Of a stretch of DNA of 39,484 nucleotides, positions 9,237 to 17,281 are shown in pieces (positions within the stretch are counted from its first letter, which is position 1; the number at the start of each line of letters is the position of its first letter). The stretch lies in contig JBFWIW010000021.1 in assembly GCA_050253535.1 (NCBI GenBank), positions 1-39,484 of the forward strand. Direction: 5' to 3'. Both the position numbers and the translations under genes were made by a program. This DNA comes from JBFWIW01 sp050253535. GTDB lineage: Bacteria; Bacillota; Clostridia; Oscillospirales; Oscillospiraceae. The notes below the pieces were generated by a model. It worked only from the letters and a program-made list of their open reading frames with translations, was not told the origin of the DNA and searched no databases.

Positions 9237-10058
9237 TCAATCGGTGATAAATGATACCGCAACGACCTGAAGGCCCAAATGTATCCCGAGGACCGGGCCC
9301 ATTTTTTGGAGTTTTATCGGGACGTCGGAATAATTTTCATGGATGACATTATAGAGATTGGTAGCGACCCTGCTGTTATCAATGTAATTGACCACAATCT
9401 CTTTTACGTTTTTGGTAATTTTTGAGAGTAACCTTTTAATCATCTCCGCATTGCCGTGTGCCGTACTGTCGGAAACGACTGCGCCGTCTTTACAGAGAAG
9501 TATCGGCTTTATGTTCAAAATAGTGCCTACGCCCATCCTGACAAAGCCTATCCTTCCGCTGTTGCGCAGAGGTACCATATCGCCGACGGAAAAAGCAATT
9601 GTGATCCTGTCTCTTATTTCAGGCAAAAGCTTTATAATTTCCGAAAGCGCTTTGCCGCTCCCTATAAGCTTTCTTGCTTCCTTTATGAGAAGATAGAGCC
9701 CGCCCGCGGTCATCTGGCTGTCGAATACGAAAATTTTTTTACTTTCAGTCTGCTTTGAGGCAATATACGCGGTACTGAAAGTCCCGCTGAGGCGCGAAGA
9801 GATGGTGATGCACAGGATCTCATTGCCCTGAGACAGCTCCTCTTCAAAACAGCTCAGAAAGGCAGCCATATTGGGTTGTGAGGTGTGAAAATTTGAGTTT
9901 CCCTTTAAAACATAAACAAAATCACCATTCTGATCGCCGAATGATTCCAGATATTCCTGACTGCCGACGGAATATTTTAAGGGTACAACCTTAATACCAA
10001 GCTCCGCCGCCTCGCTTTTTTTTAAATAAGAGCTTGAGTCAGTTACTATCCTGATCAT
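9237..10058 (-). CDS. DegV family fatty-acid-binding protein (FakB-like)
   Basis: DegV-fold lipid carrier of 273 residues. Such proteins bind a fatty acid and, as FakB, present it to the kinase FakA for phosphorylation; that role is inferred from family and context. Visible family motifs are the N-terminal RIVTDSSSYL, TSQPN near residue 60 and SSRLSGTFSTA near residue 90, whose Ser and Thr contact the carboxylate in known structures. The ATG at 10058 is preferred over an in-frame GTG at 10067 because AGGTGA lies 6 bases before it. It overlaps the end of accA by 20 bases and is followed 12 bases later by the biotin ligase gene. No FakA (DAK2-type) gene is in the window. Confidence 0.88.
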   Translation of the reverse strand: MIRIVTDSSSYLKKSEAAELGIKVVPLKYSVGSQEYLESFGDQNGDFVYVLKGNSNFHTSQPNMAAFLSCFEEELSQGNEILCITISSRLSGTFSTAYIASKQTESKKIFVFDSQMTAGGLYLLIKEARKLIGSGKALSEIIKLLPEIRDRITIAFSVGDMVPLRNSGRIGFVRMGVGTILNIKPILLCKDGAVVSDSTAHGNAEMIKRLLSKITKNVKEIVVNYIDNSRVATNLYNVIHENYSDVPIKLQKMGPVLGIHLGLQVVAVSFITD

Positions 10059-10821
10059 TAAGATCACCTATCTTTCTGAACCTTTGATATCTTTTTTCAG
10101 TTAATTCATCTTTATTCTGCCTTTTTGCTCTGCACAGCGTTTCGCACAGATCCCTTTTCAGACTTTCAAACAGATTTTCGTTCTCAGGTATTATTTTATC
10201 TATAACCTTTAGTGTAAGAAGATCCCCGGCCGTTAACTTAAGGCACTCGCTGGCCTCCTCCACCTTTGCGCTGTCCTTCCAAAGAATGCTTGCGCACCCC
10301 TCCGGAGAGATAACGGAATATACTGAATTTTCAAGCATCCAGACCTCGTCGGCGACCGCGAGAGCCAGAGCCCCTCCGCTTCCGCCCTCGCCTATAAGTA
10401 CCGATATTATCGGGACTTTGAGCGTCATCATCTCCATGAGATTTTCGGCGATAGCCTGGCCCTGCCCGCGCTCTTCTGCTCCCAGGCCACAGTATGCGCC
10501 TGAGGTATCGATAAAGCAAATGACTGGGCGTCCGAACTTCTCGGCGAGTTTCATCTGCCGGAGCGCTTTCCTGTATCCCTCAGGATGAGCCGAGCCAAAA
10601 TTTCGTGCGGCCTTGTCCTTTACATCCTTGCCTTTTTCAATGCCGATAACGGTTACGGGTATATCTTTTAAGTACGCGATACCGCTGATAATCGCCTTGT
10701 CGTCGGCGAATCTGCGGTCACCGTGCATTTCCATGAAGATATCGAAAATATTGTTTATGAAATCAACGGAGGTGAAGCGGCCTTTCGCTCTGGCTGCCAC
10801 TACTTTTTCAAAAGCTGTCAT
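10039..10821 (-). CDS. accA: Acetyl-CoA carboxylase carboxyltransferase subunit alpha
   Basis: Alpha half of the carboxyltransferase that moves CO2 from biotin on AccB to acetyl-CoA, giving malonyl-CoA. It has 260 residues, shorter than the E. coli protein because the N-terminal helical extension is reduced. The crotonase-like core is intact: HGDRRFADDKAI, RNFGSAHPEGYRKALR, FIDTSGAYCGLGAEERGQ, IGEGGSGGALAL and YSVISPEGCASILWKD. The ATG overlaps the accD stop (ATGA, 10818-10821), so the alpha and beta subunits are translationally coupled. It sits third from the top of the carboxylase block accC-accD-accA and overlaps the following DegV gene. Confidence 0.97.
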   Translation of the reverse strand: MTAFEKVVAARAKGRFTSVDFINNIFDIFMEMHGDRRFADDKAIISGIAYLKDIPVTVIGIEKGKDVKDKAARNFGSAHPEGYRKALRQMKLAEKFGRPVICFIDTSGAYCGLGAEERGQGQAIAENLMEMMTLKVPIISVLIGEGGSGGALALAVADEVWMLENSVYSVISPEGCASILWKDSAKVEEASECLKLTAGDLLTLKVIDKIIPENENLFESLKRDLCETLCRAKRQNKDELTEKRYQRFRKIGDLNDQDSN

Positions 10822-11675
10822 GCTTTTTCCTCCCTGCTGTGAATTTTAAGAAGCTCCGATATATAATTTTTCTGCCTCCACCGGCCTATTATATTGTCGA
10901 CGAAACCCTTTTCAAGCAAAAACTCAGCTCTCTGGAATCCATCCGGCAGTTTTTTTCTGATTGTCTGCTCTATTACTCTCGGCCCGGCAAAGCAGATAAG
11001 CGCATAGGGCTCGGCCAGAATGATGTCGGCTTCCATTGCAAAGCTTGCGGTAACGCCGCCCGTGGTGGGGTCGGTCAGGATACAGACAAAGAGGTTGCCG
11101 CCGTCGCTGTGCCTTTTTACCGCGCCGCTGGTCTTTGCCATCTGCATAAGGGAAATTATGCCCTCCTGCATTCTTGCGCCTCCCGAGACGGTGAAGCCGA
11201 TTAGCGGCAGGCTCTCTTTTGCGGCGAGCTCAAACAGGCGCGTAATTTTCTCGCCGACAACGCTGCCCATGCTTCCCATCATAAAATATGGATCCATCAC
11301 AAAGATAGCCGCCGGATTACCGCCTATTTCGCATTTACCGCAGACAACGGCCTCGTTTTCGGCGCTCTCCAATTTGGCGTTCGTCAGTTTCCTGTCGTAA
11401 TCGGGGAAATCCAGAATATTTTTCGATGACAGCTCCCTGTCAACTTCCTTGAATGTGCCCTGATCACAAATGATATTGAGACGCTGCCTTGCGTTTATCC
11501 TGAAATGATATCTGCAGTACGGGCAGACATTCAGCGCATCGGTGAGCTCGCTCGGAACAAGGTTTTTTTTGCATCTCGGGCAGATAACAGGAGGTTCCTC
11601 CGTCACATTATTTATGATTGCCTTCTGGATCTTTGTATAACCTTCCAAAGCATTTTTTGGTTTTTTAAATATCAT
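10818..11675 (-). CDS. accD: Acetyl-CoA carboxylase carboxyltransferase subunit beta
   Basis: Beta half of the carboxyltransferase, paired with AccA. A four-Cys zinc ribbon is near the N-terminus (Cys32, Cys35, Cys51, Cys54 from the chosen start), followed by the crotonase-like fold with MDPYFMMGSMGSVVGEK, FTVSGGARMQEG, LTDPTTGGVTASFAM and CFAGPRVIEQT. The start is ambiguous. ATG at 11675 gives the usual N-terminus (MIFKKPKN); AAAGGA is 12 bases upstream, somewhat far. ATG at 11687 abuts that site, and GTG at 11705 falls inside a hairpin. E. coli AccD binds its own mRNA, so control at this leader is conceivable. A large perfect hairpin lies directly upstream. Confidence 0.95.
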   Translation of the reverse strand: MIFKKPKNALEGYTKIQKAIINNVTEEPPVICPRCKKNLVPSELTDALNVCPYCRYHFRINARQRLNIICDQGTFKEVDRELSSKNILDFPDYDRKLTNAKLESAENEAVVCGKCEIGGNPAAIFVMDPYFMMGSMGSVVGEKITRLFELAAKESLPLIGFTVSGGARMQEGIISLMQMAKTSGAVKRHSDGGNLFVCILTDPTTGGVTASFAMEADIILAEPYALICFAGPRVIEQTIRKKLPDGFQRAEFLLEKGFVDNIIGRWRQKNYISELLKIHSREEKA

Positions 11676-11698
11676 TGTTATGACCATTCCTTTCGCCG

Positions 11699-11742
11699 CA
11701 GGCACAAAATGACCATGAAACTAAATGGTCATTTTGTGCCTG
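11699..11742 (-). promoter_or_regulatory. Leader hairpin of accD with a competing partner
   Basis: CAGGCACAAAATGACCAT (11699-11716) and its exact complement (11725-11742) make an 18-bp stem with an 8-base loop in the 140-base accC-accD gap. On the mRNA it ends just before the AAAGGA site of accD. There is no U-run, so it is unlikely to be a simple terminator. The sequence ATGGTCAT of the 3' arm recurs in the accD start region (11680-11688). Confidence 0.75.
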
Positions 11743-11815
11743 TATTGTGGTTGCCTTTTAAGCGAAACGCACCGAAATCAGATGAAGTTTGACCTTGTTT
11801 AAGACGTCCTGCTCC

Positions 11816-13147
11816 TTACCGCTTTGTTAGAAAATCGGTGGTGTATGCTGAGCCGACGAATTCGTCAGAAGATAATATTTCCGCCTGGAAGTCGGCGTTA
11901 TGTTCTATTCCCTCAATTATCAGTTCACACAGTGCAGCTCTCATTTTTCTTATTGCCTCGTCCCTGGTTTTTGCATAGACAATTAGCTTTCCGATCATCG
12001 AGTCATAAAACGGAGGAATTGAATAACCCTGATAAACGGCCGTATCAAACCTAACCCAAGGGCCGCCCGGAACGTGCAGCATTTCTATTTTCCCGCATGA
12101 GGGAGTGAAATTATTATACGGGTTTTCCGCGTTAATGCGGCACTCGATGGCGTGTCCCTTGAACTCAATATCACTCTGCCCGAACCCAAGCGCCGTTCCC
12201 GCGGATATGCGGATCTGCCATTTTACAAGGTCAATCCAGGTAACCATTTCGGTTACGGGATGTTCGACCTGCAGGCGGGTGTTCATCTCCATAAAATAAA
12301 AATTGCCGTCCTTATCGTACAGATACTCAATCGTACCGGCGCCGCGGTAGTTTACGGCTTTCCCCGCCTTTATTGAGACTTCAATCATTTTTTGCCTCGT
12401 TTCCTCCGGCAGTGTTGCGGCGGGGCTCTCTTCAATAAGCTTTTGATTTTTTCTCTGAATCGAGCAGTCTCGCTCTCCGAGGCACACAACGCTGCCGAAA
12501 TTATCGGCCAGAATCTGCGTTTCAATATGCTTTACGGGACTAAGATATTTTTCAATATAAACCGCGCCGTCACCGAAGGCGCTCTGCGCCTCCGCCGCCG
12601 CGGAATTATAACAGTTTTCGAATTCTTCAGCTTTTTCAACAAGGCGTATCCCCCTGCCCCCGCCGCCTGCTCGGGCCTTTATCAGAAGCGGATAACCGAC
12701 CTTTTCTGCCTCGGCTTTTGCATCTGTCAAATCTTTTACAAGATCGCAGCCAGGTATGACGGGAACTCCCGCCTCCCGCATCGTTTTTTTCGCCATGTCT
12801 TTGTCGCCCATTCTGGATATGACGTCGGCGCCCGGGCCTATAAACACGATTCCGTTTTCCTCACAAAGACGGGCAAACTTTGGGTTTTCCGATAAAAAAC
12901 CGTATCCCGGGTGAATAGCCTCCGCCTTTGAAGCCAGTGCTATGGATATAACGGCGTTCATATTCAGGTAGCTGTCTTTTGAAATAGGTCCGCCTATGCA
13001 GTAGCTCTCGTCCGCGAGGCTCACGTGCAGAGCCTCTCTGTCGGCCTCAGAGAAAATTGCGACGGTCGAAATTCCCATCTCCTTACAGGCCCTGATCACG
13101 CGGACGGCTATTTCGCCGCGATTTGCGATGAGTATTTTAGAAAACAT
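11816..13147 (-). CDS. accC: Biotin carboxylase subunit of acetyl-CoA carboxylase
   Basis: ATP-grasp enzyme of 443 residues that carboxylates biotin on AccB using bicarbonate. The N-terminal ILIANRGEIAVRVIRA, the nucleotide-binding KARAGGGGRGIRLV (residues 157-170), Lys116, and the active-site FMEMNTRLQVEHPVTE are all present, and the length matches the family. The ATG at 13147 has AGGAG 8 bases upstream. A 249-base gap with repeats separates it from fabZ, the largest gap within the fatty-acid operon, so a secondary promoter or processing site in that gap is possible. AccB, AccD and AccA are all encoded in the same operon, completing the carboxylase. Confidence 0.98.
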   Translation of the reverse strand: MFSKILIANRGEIAVRVIRACKEMGISTVAIFSEADREALHVSLADESYCIGGPISKDSYLNMNAVISIALASKAEAIHPGYGFLSENPKFARLCEENGIVFIGPGADVISRMGDKDMAKKTMREAGVPVIPGCDLVKDLTDAKAEAEKVGYPLLIKARAGGGGRGIRLVEKAEEFENCYNSAAAEAQSAFGDGAVYIEKYLSPVKHIETQILADNFGSVVCLGERDCSIQRKNQKLIEESPAATLPEETRQKMIEVSIKAGKAVNYRGAGTIEYLYDKDGNFYFMEMNTRLQVEHPVTEMVTWIDLVKWQIRISAGTALGFGQSDIEFKGHAIECRINAENPYNNFTPSCGKIEMLHVPGGPWVRFDTAVYQGYSIPPFYDSMIGKLIVYAKTRDEAIRKMRAALCELIIEGIEHNADFQAEILSSDEFVGSAYTTDFLTKR

Positions 13148-13260
13148 GGGTCATTCTCCTCTGGGCATAATGCGCCGATACGTATACATGTGAGCACGTA
13201 TTTTCGCGCCATGCTTTGCTTCTTTCATTATCGGGCGTCAGCCCGCCCGCATCAAAGATC

Positions 13261-13380
13261 TTCGCCTGTCACAAAAACCCGCCGCTCAGATGTCGGAGAT
13301 TTTTGACGGGCATAGACGATTCAGTATCGAGGCGCGTCGTAAGGCTGCCGCCTTTCAGGCGGCCTAGCTCGTCAAAAACG
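13261..13380. repeat. Structured intergenic repeat between fabZ and accC
   Basis: No gene is seen in 13148-13396. It contains TTTTTGACG (13300-13308) repeated inverted at 13370-13378, a GCCGCC/GGCGGC hairpin (13347-13363) between them, and a CGGGC/GCCCG hairpin near 13240-13253. Part of the sequence (around 13272-13312) resembles the element at 33484-33639, with shared AAAAA-CCG, TGTCG and TTTTTGA-GGGCA blocks. It may be a dispersed repeat; genome-wide copies would be needed to say so. Confidence 0.5.
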
Positions 13381-13396
13381 GGTTCGTATCGGCACG

Positions 13397-13810
13397 TTAT
13401 GCTTTGATGACGGCAAAAGAAAATTCGCCGCTGACACAGAGCTTGCCGTCAACATACCCCGCACCCTTCATAAAGTAAAACGGCTTTTTTATATTTGTGA
13501 TTTCGATTTTAAAAGTTATCGTGTCTCCGGGCAGAACCTTGCTCTTGAATCTGACATTGTTCATGCCTGTGTAATACGGGGTAAATTTGCCGGCGTCACG
13601 GTCTATGAGAAGGCACGCGGACTGCGCCATCATCTCGCACAACATCACTCCCGGTACTACGGGGTTCCCCGGAAAATGCCCCTGCAGAAAGTATTCGTCT
13701 CCGCGTACGGTATATTTGCCTACAGCTGCGCCTTCTACTAGCTCCACTTCATCGACGAGAAGCATCGGCTCTCTGTGGGGGAGTATACTTTTTATTTCTT
13801 CTCTGTTCAT
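13397..13810 (-). CDS. fabZ: 3-hydroxyacyl-ACP dehydratase FabZ
   Basis: Hot-dog-fold dehydratase of 137 residues that converts 3-hydroxyacyl-ACP to trans-2-enoyl-ACP. The active-site helix motif GHFPGNPVVPGV is present with catalytic His45, and Glu59 (in LCEMMAQ) is the second catalytic residue. Length and the N-terminal ILPHREPMLLVDEV are typical. It begins 11 bases after accB, in the canonical position between accB and accC of FabT-type operons. Its binding site is weak (AAGG with a long spacing), suggesting re-initiation from accB. No FabA/FabM is seen nearby, so this gene does not itself explain unsaturated fatty-acid formation. Confidence 0.97.
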   Translation of the reverse strand: MNREEIKSILPHREPMLLVDEVELVEGAAVGKYTVRGDEYFLQGHFPGNPVVPGVMLCEMMAQSACLLIDRDAGKFTPYYTGMNNVRFKSKVLPGDTITFKIEITNIKKPFYFMKGAGYVDGKLCVSGEFSFAVIKA

Positions 13811-13821
13811 AATGCGCCGCC

Positions 13822-14262
13822 TTAAAACATTTTGAATAACACTTGGCCGTACTCCGCGATTTCTCCGTTTTTTATGCAGATGTCCACGATCTCGCCTTCC
13901 GCTTCGGCCGTTAACTCGTTCATCAGCTTCATCGCCTCGATCACACAGAGGACGTCGCCTTTTTTCACTTTGCTGCCGATAGATACAAAAGGAGCGGATT
14001 CCGGAGACGCGGAGGAATAGAATACGCCTACAAGGGGAGATTTTACCTCAATGAGGTTGTTGAAATCAACGGCGCTTACGCCAGGGTCGCCTGCAGAAGG
14101 GTTTTCGCTTTTAGCCGGCACCTCTGTCCTCGCGGAGATGGCGGGAACAGCAGAACCCGTTTTTTCAAGCCTTATTTTTGTGTCACCCTCACAGTATTCC
14201 AGAGAGGTGAGTCCGCTTTTATTAAGTATTTCCGCAAGAGCCTTTACGGTGTCTATGCCCAT
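13822..14262 (-). CDS. accB: Biotin carboxyl carrier protein of acetyl-CoA carboxylase
   Basis: BCCP, 146 residues, which carries biotin between AccC and AccA/AccD. The C-terminal biotinyl domain has the EAMKLMNE motif with the acceptor Lys112, and a proline/alanine/serine-rich linker precedes it. The ATG at 14262 is chosen because GGAGG lies 5 bases before it; an open frame continues upstream to 14349 but has no sign of being coding. The 144-base fabF-accB gap contains a lone TATAAT on this strand (14397-14402) without a good -35, a weak candidate for an internal promoter. Confidence 0.97.
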   Translation of the reverse strand: MGIDTVKALAEILNKSGLTSLEYCEGDTKIRLEKTGSAVPAISARTEVPAKSENPSAGDPGVSAVDFNNLIEVKSPLVGVFYSSASPESAPFVSIGSKVKKGDVLCVIEAMKLMNELTAEAEGEIVDICIKNGEIAEYGQVLFKMF

Positions 14263-14406
14263 GTTAACCTCCAATGCGTCAACGCGCACAAATTGTGATG
14301 ACAGCCCCCGTATCCGGCAAGTTCGCACTTTCGCAGTTTTGTATCGCACGGCAGATGGGGGAGTCGGGACATCGATGTATAATGCAAATATCTCACATTA
14401 TACCCG

Positions 14407-15633
14407 TTATATTTTGCTGAATAAAATACCCGCGTTGTGCCCGCCAAAGCCGAGCGACATGGAGAGAGCCTTGTCGATATCGCATTTTCTCATAACATTG
14501 GGAACATAGTCCAGATCGCAGTCCGGATCGGCGTCTCTGTATCCGATGGTTGGAGGAACTATGCCGGTCTCGATTACTTTTATGGAGGCAATAGCCTCGA
14601 CTCCGCCAGCGGCACCAAGCATGTGCCCGGTCATAGATTTTGTCGAGCTTATCGGCACACTGTAAGCCATATCTCCGAGGGCCATCTTTATCGCTAGAGT
14701 CTCAGTTTTGTCATTGAGCGGGGTGGAGGTCCCGTGCGGGTTGATGTAGAGCTTTTTGTCGGCTTTCATATTTGCCTCTTCCAGCACAAGCTCTATCATT
14801 TTTTTACTGCCTGCCGCTTCGGGATGAGGCGCGGTTATATGGTATGCGTCACAGGTGTTCCCGTAGCCGCAGATTTCACAATATATTTTTGCGCCGCGGG
14901 ATACCGCGTGCTCATATTCTTCCAACACAAGGACACCAGAGCCTTCTCCCATGACAAAGCCGTTGCGGCGCTTGTCAAAGGGGACGGAGCAGCTGTCGAG
15001 GTCGTTTGTGGTGGATAACGCCATACAGTTTGTAAAACCGCCTATTGCCAGCGGGTTGATCGTGGCTTCGGTTCCGCCCGCTATGATGGCGTCTGCGTAA
15101 CCGTATTTAATAGATCTGAACGCCTCGCCTATCGAGTGGGTCGCTGTGGCGCACGCCGTAACGATGGGGAGGCTCGGACCCTGAGCTTTATATTTTATAG
15201 CCACAAGCGCGGAGCTGATGTTTGCAATCATCATGGGAATAAAGAACGGCGAGATTCTCGAGGGCCCTTTTAAGAGCATTTTCTCCGTTTCGGTTATCAA
15301 GGTATTCATTCCGCCGATTCCGGAGCCGATATATACGCCGAGACGATCCGGCGCTATACTTCCAATGATCCCGCTTTCAGAAACCGCCTGCGTGGCGGCC
15401 GCCATTGCATATTGAGCGAACAGGTCGTTTTTCCTGATTTGGGCCTTGTCCATATAGAGCCCGGGGTCAAAGTCCTTGACCTCGGCAGCTATTTTGACCT
15501 TCATATCGCTCACATCAAATCTGGTAATGGGTGCAAAACCGTGTCTGCCCGCCGTCAGACTGTTCCAAAATGAATCGACATCATTTCCGATCGGTGTAAC
15601 GCACCCAAGACCTGTTACGACAACTCTTTTCAT
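14407..15633 (-). CDS. fabF: 3-oxoacyl-ACP synthase II (KAS II)
   Basis: Condensing enzyme of 408 residues that extends acyl-ACP with malonyl-ACP. The thiolase-fold catalytic triad is complete: Cys161 in TACATATHSIGEA, His300 in NPHGTSTPLND and His337 in SMTGHMLGAAGG. The N-terminal KRVVVTGLGCVTPIG and C-terminal SLGFGGHNAG are typical. It follows fabG by 9 bases. As the only elongating synthase visible besides the initiating FabH, it probably performs all elongation steps from this operon. Confidence 0.98.
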   Translation of the reverse strand: MKRVVVTGLGCVTPIGNDVDSFWNSLTAGRHGFAPITRFDVSDMKVKIAAEVKDFDPGLYMDKAQIRKNDLFAQYAMAAATQAVSESGIIGSIAPDRLGVYIGSGIGGMNTLITETEKMLLKGPSRISPFFIPMMIANISSALVAIKYKAQGPSLPIVTACATATHSIGEAFRSIKYGYADAIIAGGTEATINPLAIGGFTNCMALSTTNDLDSCSVPFDKRRNGFVMGEGSGVLVLEEYEHAVSRGAKIYCEICGYGNTCDAYHITAPHPEAAGSKKMIELVLEEANMKADKKLYINPHGTSTPLNDKTETLAIKMALGDMAYSVPISSTKSMTGHMLGAAGGVEAIASIKVIETGIVPPTIGYRDADPDCDLDYVPNVMRKCDIDKALSMSLGFGGHNAGILFSKI

Positions 15634-15642
15634 AATTGCCTC

Positions 15643-16383
15643 CTACATACACATTCCGCCGTCGATCCTTATAACCTCGCCGGTTATATAGGCCGACTTA
15701 TCTGACGCTAAAAACACCGCCAGAGCCGCGACTTCTTCCGCCATGCCCATCCTCTTAAGAGGGACCGCGGTATTCACATAATCCAAAACCGATTGAGGCA
15801 GGTTTGCCGTCATGTCGGTCTCTATAAATCCGGGCGCTATAGCGTTGCAGGTCACACTTCTTCCCGCAAGCTCCTTCGCAATCGTTTTGGTAAGCCCTAT
15901 CATACCGGCCTTTGCGGAGGAATAGTTTGCCTGCCCGGGGTTTCCCATAAGACCGCTAACCGATGAAATATTTATAATCCTGCCGGCGGGTGACTTCATT
16001 ATCGCTCTCGACAGATGTTTAATAAAGTTGAAGGCGCCCTTCAGGTTTACATCCAGAACGCTGTCAAAATCGTCTTCCGTCATTCGGAGGAGAAGGGCGT
16101 CCTTTGTTATCCCGGCATTATTTACCAGGATATCGACATTTCCGAAATCGGCTGCTATCTGGCCGCAGACTGTCTTAACAGCTTCAAAGTCGGCGGCGTT
16201 GCACTGATATGCGAGAGCTTTTGCGCCGAAGCTCTCCGCCTCCCTGCAGACATTCTGCGCAGCGTCTTTATTTCCGGAATATATTATTGCTACGTTGGCT
16301 TCGTTTTGCGCCATCAGAAGGGCCGTAGCCCTGCCTATCCCACGGGAAGCTCCCGTAATTACCGCAGTTTTTCCCTTAAGCAT
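15643..16383 (-). CDS. fabG: 3-oxoacyl-ACP reductase FabG
   Basis: Short-chain dehydrogenase of 246 residues that reduces 3-oxoacyl-ACP, usually with NADPH. Visible motifs are the cofactor loop TGASRGIG (residues 10-17), NNAG (88-91), the catalytic Ser141 in NISSVSG, Tyr154 and Lys158 in YSSAK, and the C-terminal GEVIRIDGGM. It overlaps the end of fabD by 8 bases and precedes fabF, the standard operon order, which supports FabG rather than another SDR. Confidence 0.97.
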   Translation of the reverse strand: MLKGKTAVITGASRGIGRATALLMAQNEANVAIIYSGNKDAAQNVCREAESFGAKALAYQCNAADFEAVKTVCGQIAADFGNVDILVNNAGITKDALLLRMTEDDFDSVLDVNLKGAFNFIKHLSRAIMKSPAGRIINISSVSGLMGNPGQANYSSAKAGMIGLTKTIAKELAGRSVTCNAIAPGFIETDMTANLPQSVLDYVNTAVPLKRMGMAEEVAALAVFLASDKSAYITGEVIRIDGGMCM

Positions 16384-17281
16384 TTTTTACCTCCGCCAGC
16401 GTGCTTTTAAGTGACTTAAGGTCGCACACATTCATTGACCTGACCCCGCCGTTTATTTTCTTTATAAGACCGGAGAGCGTTTTGCCGGCCCCAACCTCGA
16501 TGAAAGTATCAAAGCCGTCGGATATCATGTTTTCAATCGTTTTCTGCCATAAGACAGGGTGGTTTACCTGCTCGGAAATTAGTTTTTTAGGATTGTCATA
16601 TACACGGGCAGTCATGTTGGCGTATAACGGGATATCCATTTTGCCCATATCTTTATCCCGCAGAAATTCAGCTATTTCCACGCTCGCCCTGTCCATGAAC
16701 GGACTGTGGAACGCTCCGCTCACGTTTAGCTTTATCGTTTTTCCGCCTTTTTCCGTAATTTTGCATTGGAGTTCCTGGGCAGTCTCCTCCGCGCAGGCTA
16801 CAACGGTCTGTCCCTCACAGTTATAGTTGACGGGATAGGCTTTATCCAGTTTGAAGCAGATTTTTTCGACCTCGCCTGCCGAAAGCCTGAGAACTGCGAA
16901 CATCACACCCCTATTTTTTTCGGAGCACGCCTGCATTGCTTTTGCCCGCAGCCGGACAAGATCAAAAGCGCCGGCATTGCTCATTATACCCGTATAGGCG
17001 AGAGCCGGGATCTCCCCAAGGGAAAAACCGGCGGCGCCATCGGCATAGATGCCGCTTGCATTCAGGACGTGGGCACAGGCCAGATCCATCGCAAAGAGAC
17101 AAGGCTGGGTGTTGACCGTGATGTTCAGTTCTTCGGCGGGGCCATAAAACGACAGTTTCTTAACATTTTCTCCGGCCATATTAAACACGTACTCTGCATT
17201 CTTAAAATAACCATAGAGATCGTTCCCCATCCCGACCGACTGTGACCCCTGTCCCGCAAAAACAAAAGCTATTTTAGCCAT
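16376..17281 (-). CDS. fabD: Malonyl-CoA--ACP transacylase FabD
   Basis: Transfers malonyl from CoA to the carrier protein, 301 residues. The N-terminal FVFAGQGSQSVGMG is typical. The nucleophile Ser87 lies in GFSLGE, where many relatives have GHSLGE; Arg112 and His192 (in GAFHSPFM) complete the active site. It overlaps fabK by 13 bases and fabG by 8, indicating tightly coupled translation. Confidence 0.96.
   Translation of the reverse strand: MAKIAFVFAGQGSQSVGMGNDLYGYFKNAEYVFNMAGENVKKLSFYGPAEELNITVNTQPCLFAMDLACAHVLNASGIYADGAAGFSLGEIPALAYTGIMSNAGAFDLVRLRAKAMQACSEKNRGVMFAVLRLSAGEVEKICFKLDKAYPVNYNCEGQTVVACAEETAQELQCKITEKGGKTIKLNVSGAFHSPFMDRASVEIAEFLRDKDMGKMDIPLYANMTARVYDNPKKLISEQVNHPVLWQKTIENMISDGFDTFIEVGAGKTLSGLIKKINGGVRSMNVCDLKSLKSTLAEVKNA

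Noticed and set aside
10470..10530. AccA motif FIDTSGAYCG instead of FIDTPGAYPG as a defect
   Set aside because: Similar Ser/Cys variants occur, as far as I recall, in clostridial AccA proteins, and the rest of the core is intact.
14263..14349. Upstream extension of accB
   Set aside because: The ATG at 14262 has GGAGG at ideal spacing and gives the normal BCCP N-terminus.
17020..17040. FabD GFSLGE instead of GHSLGE as an inactivating change
   Set aside because: The nucleophilic Ser, Arg and His are all present and the residue before Ser varies in the family.
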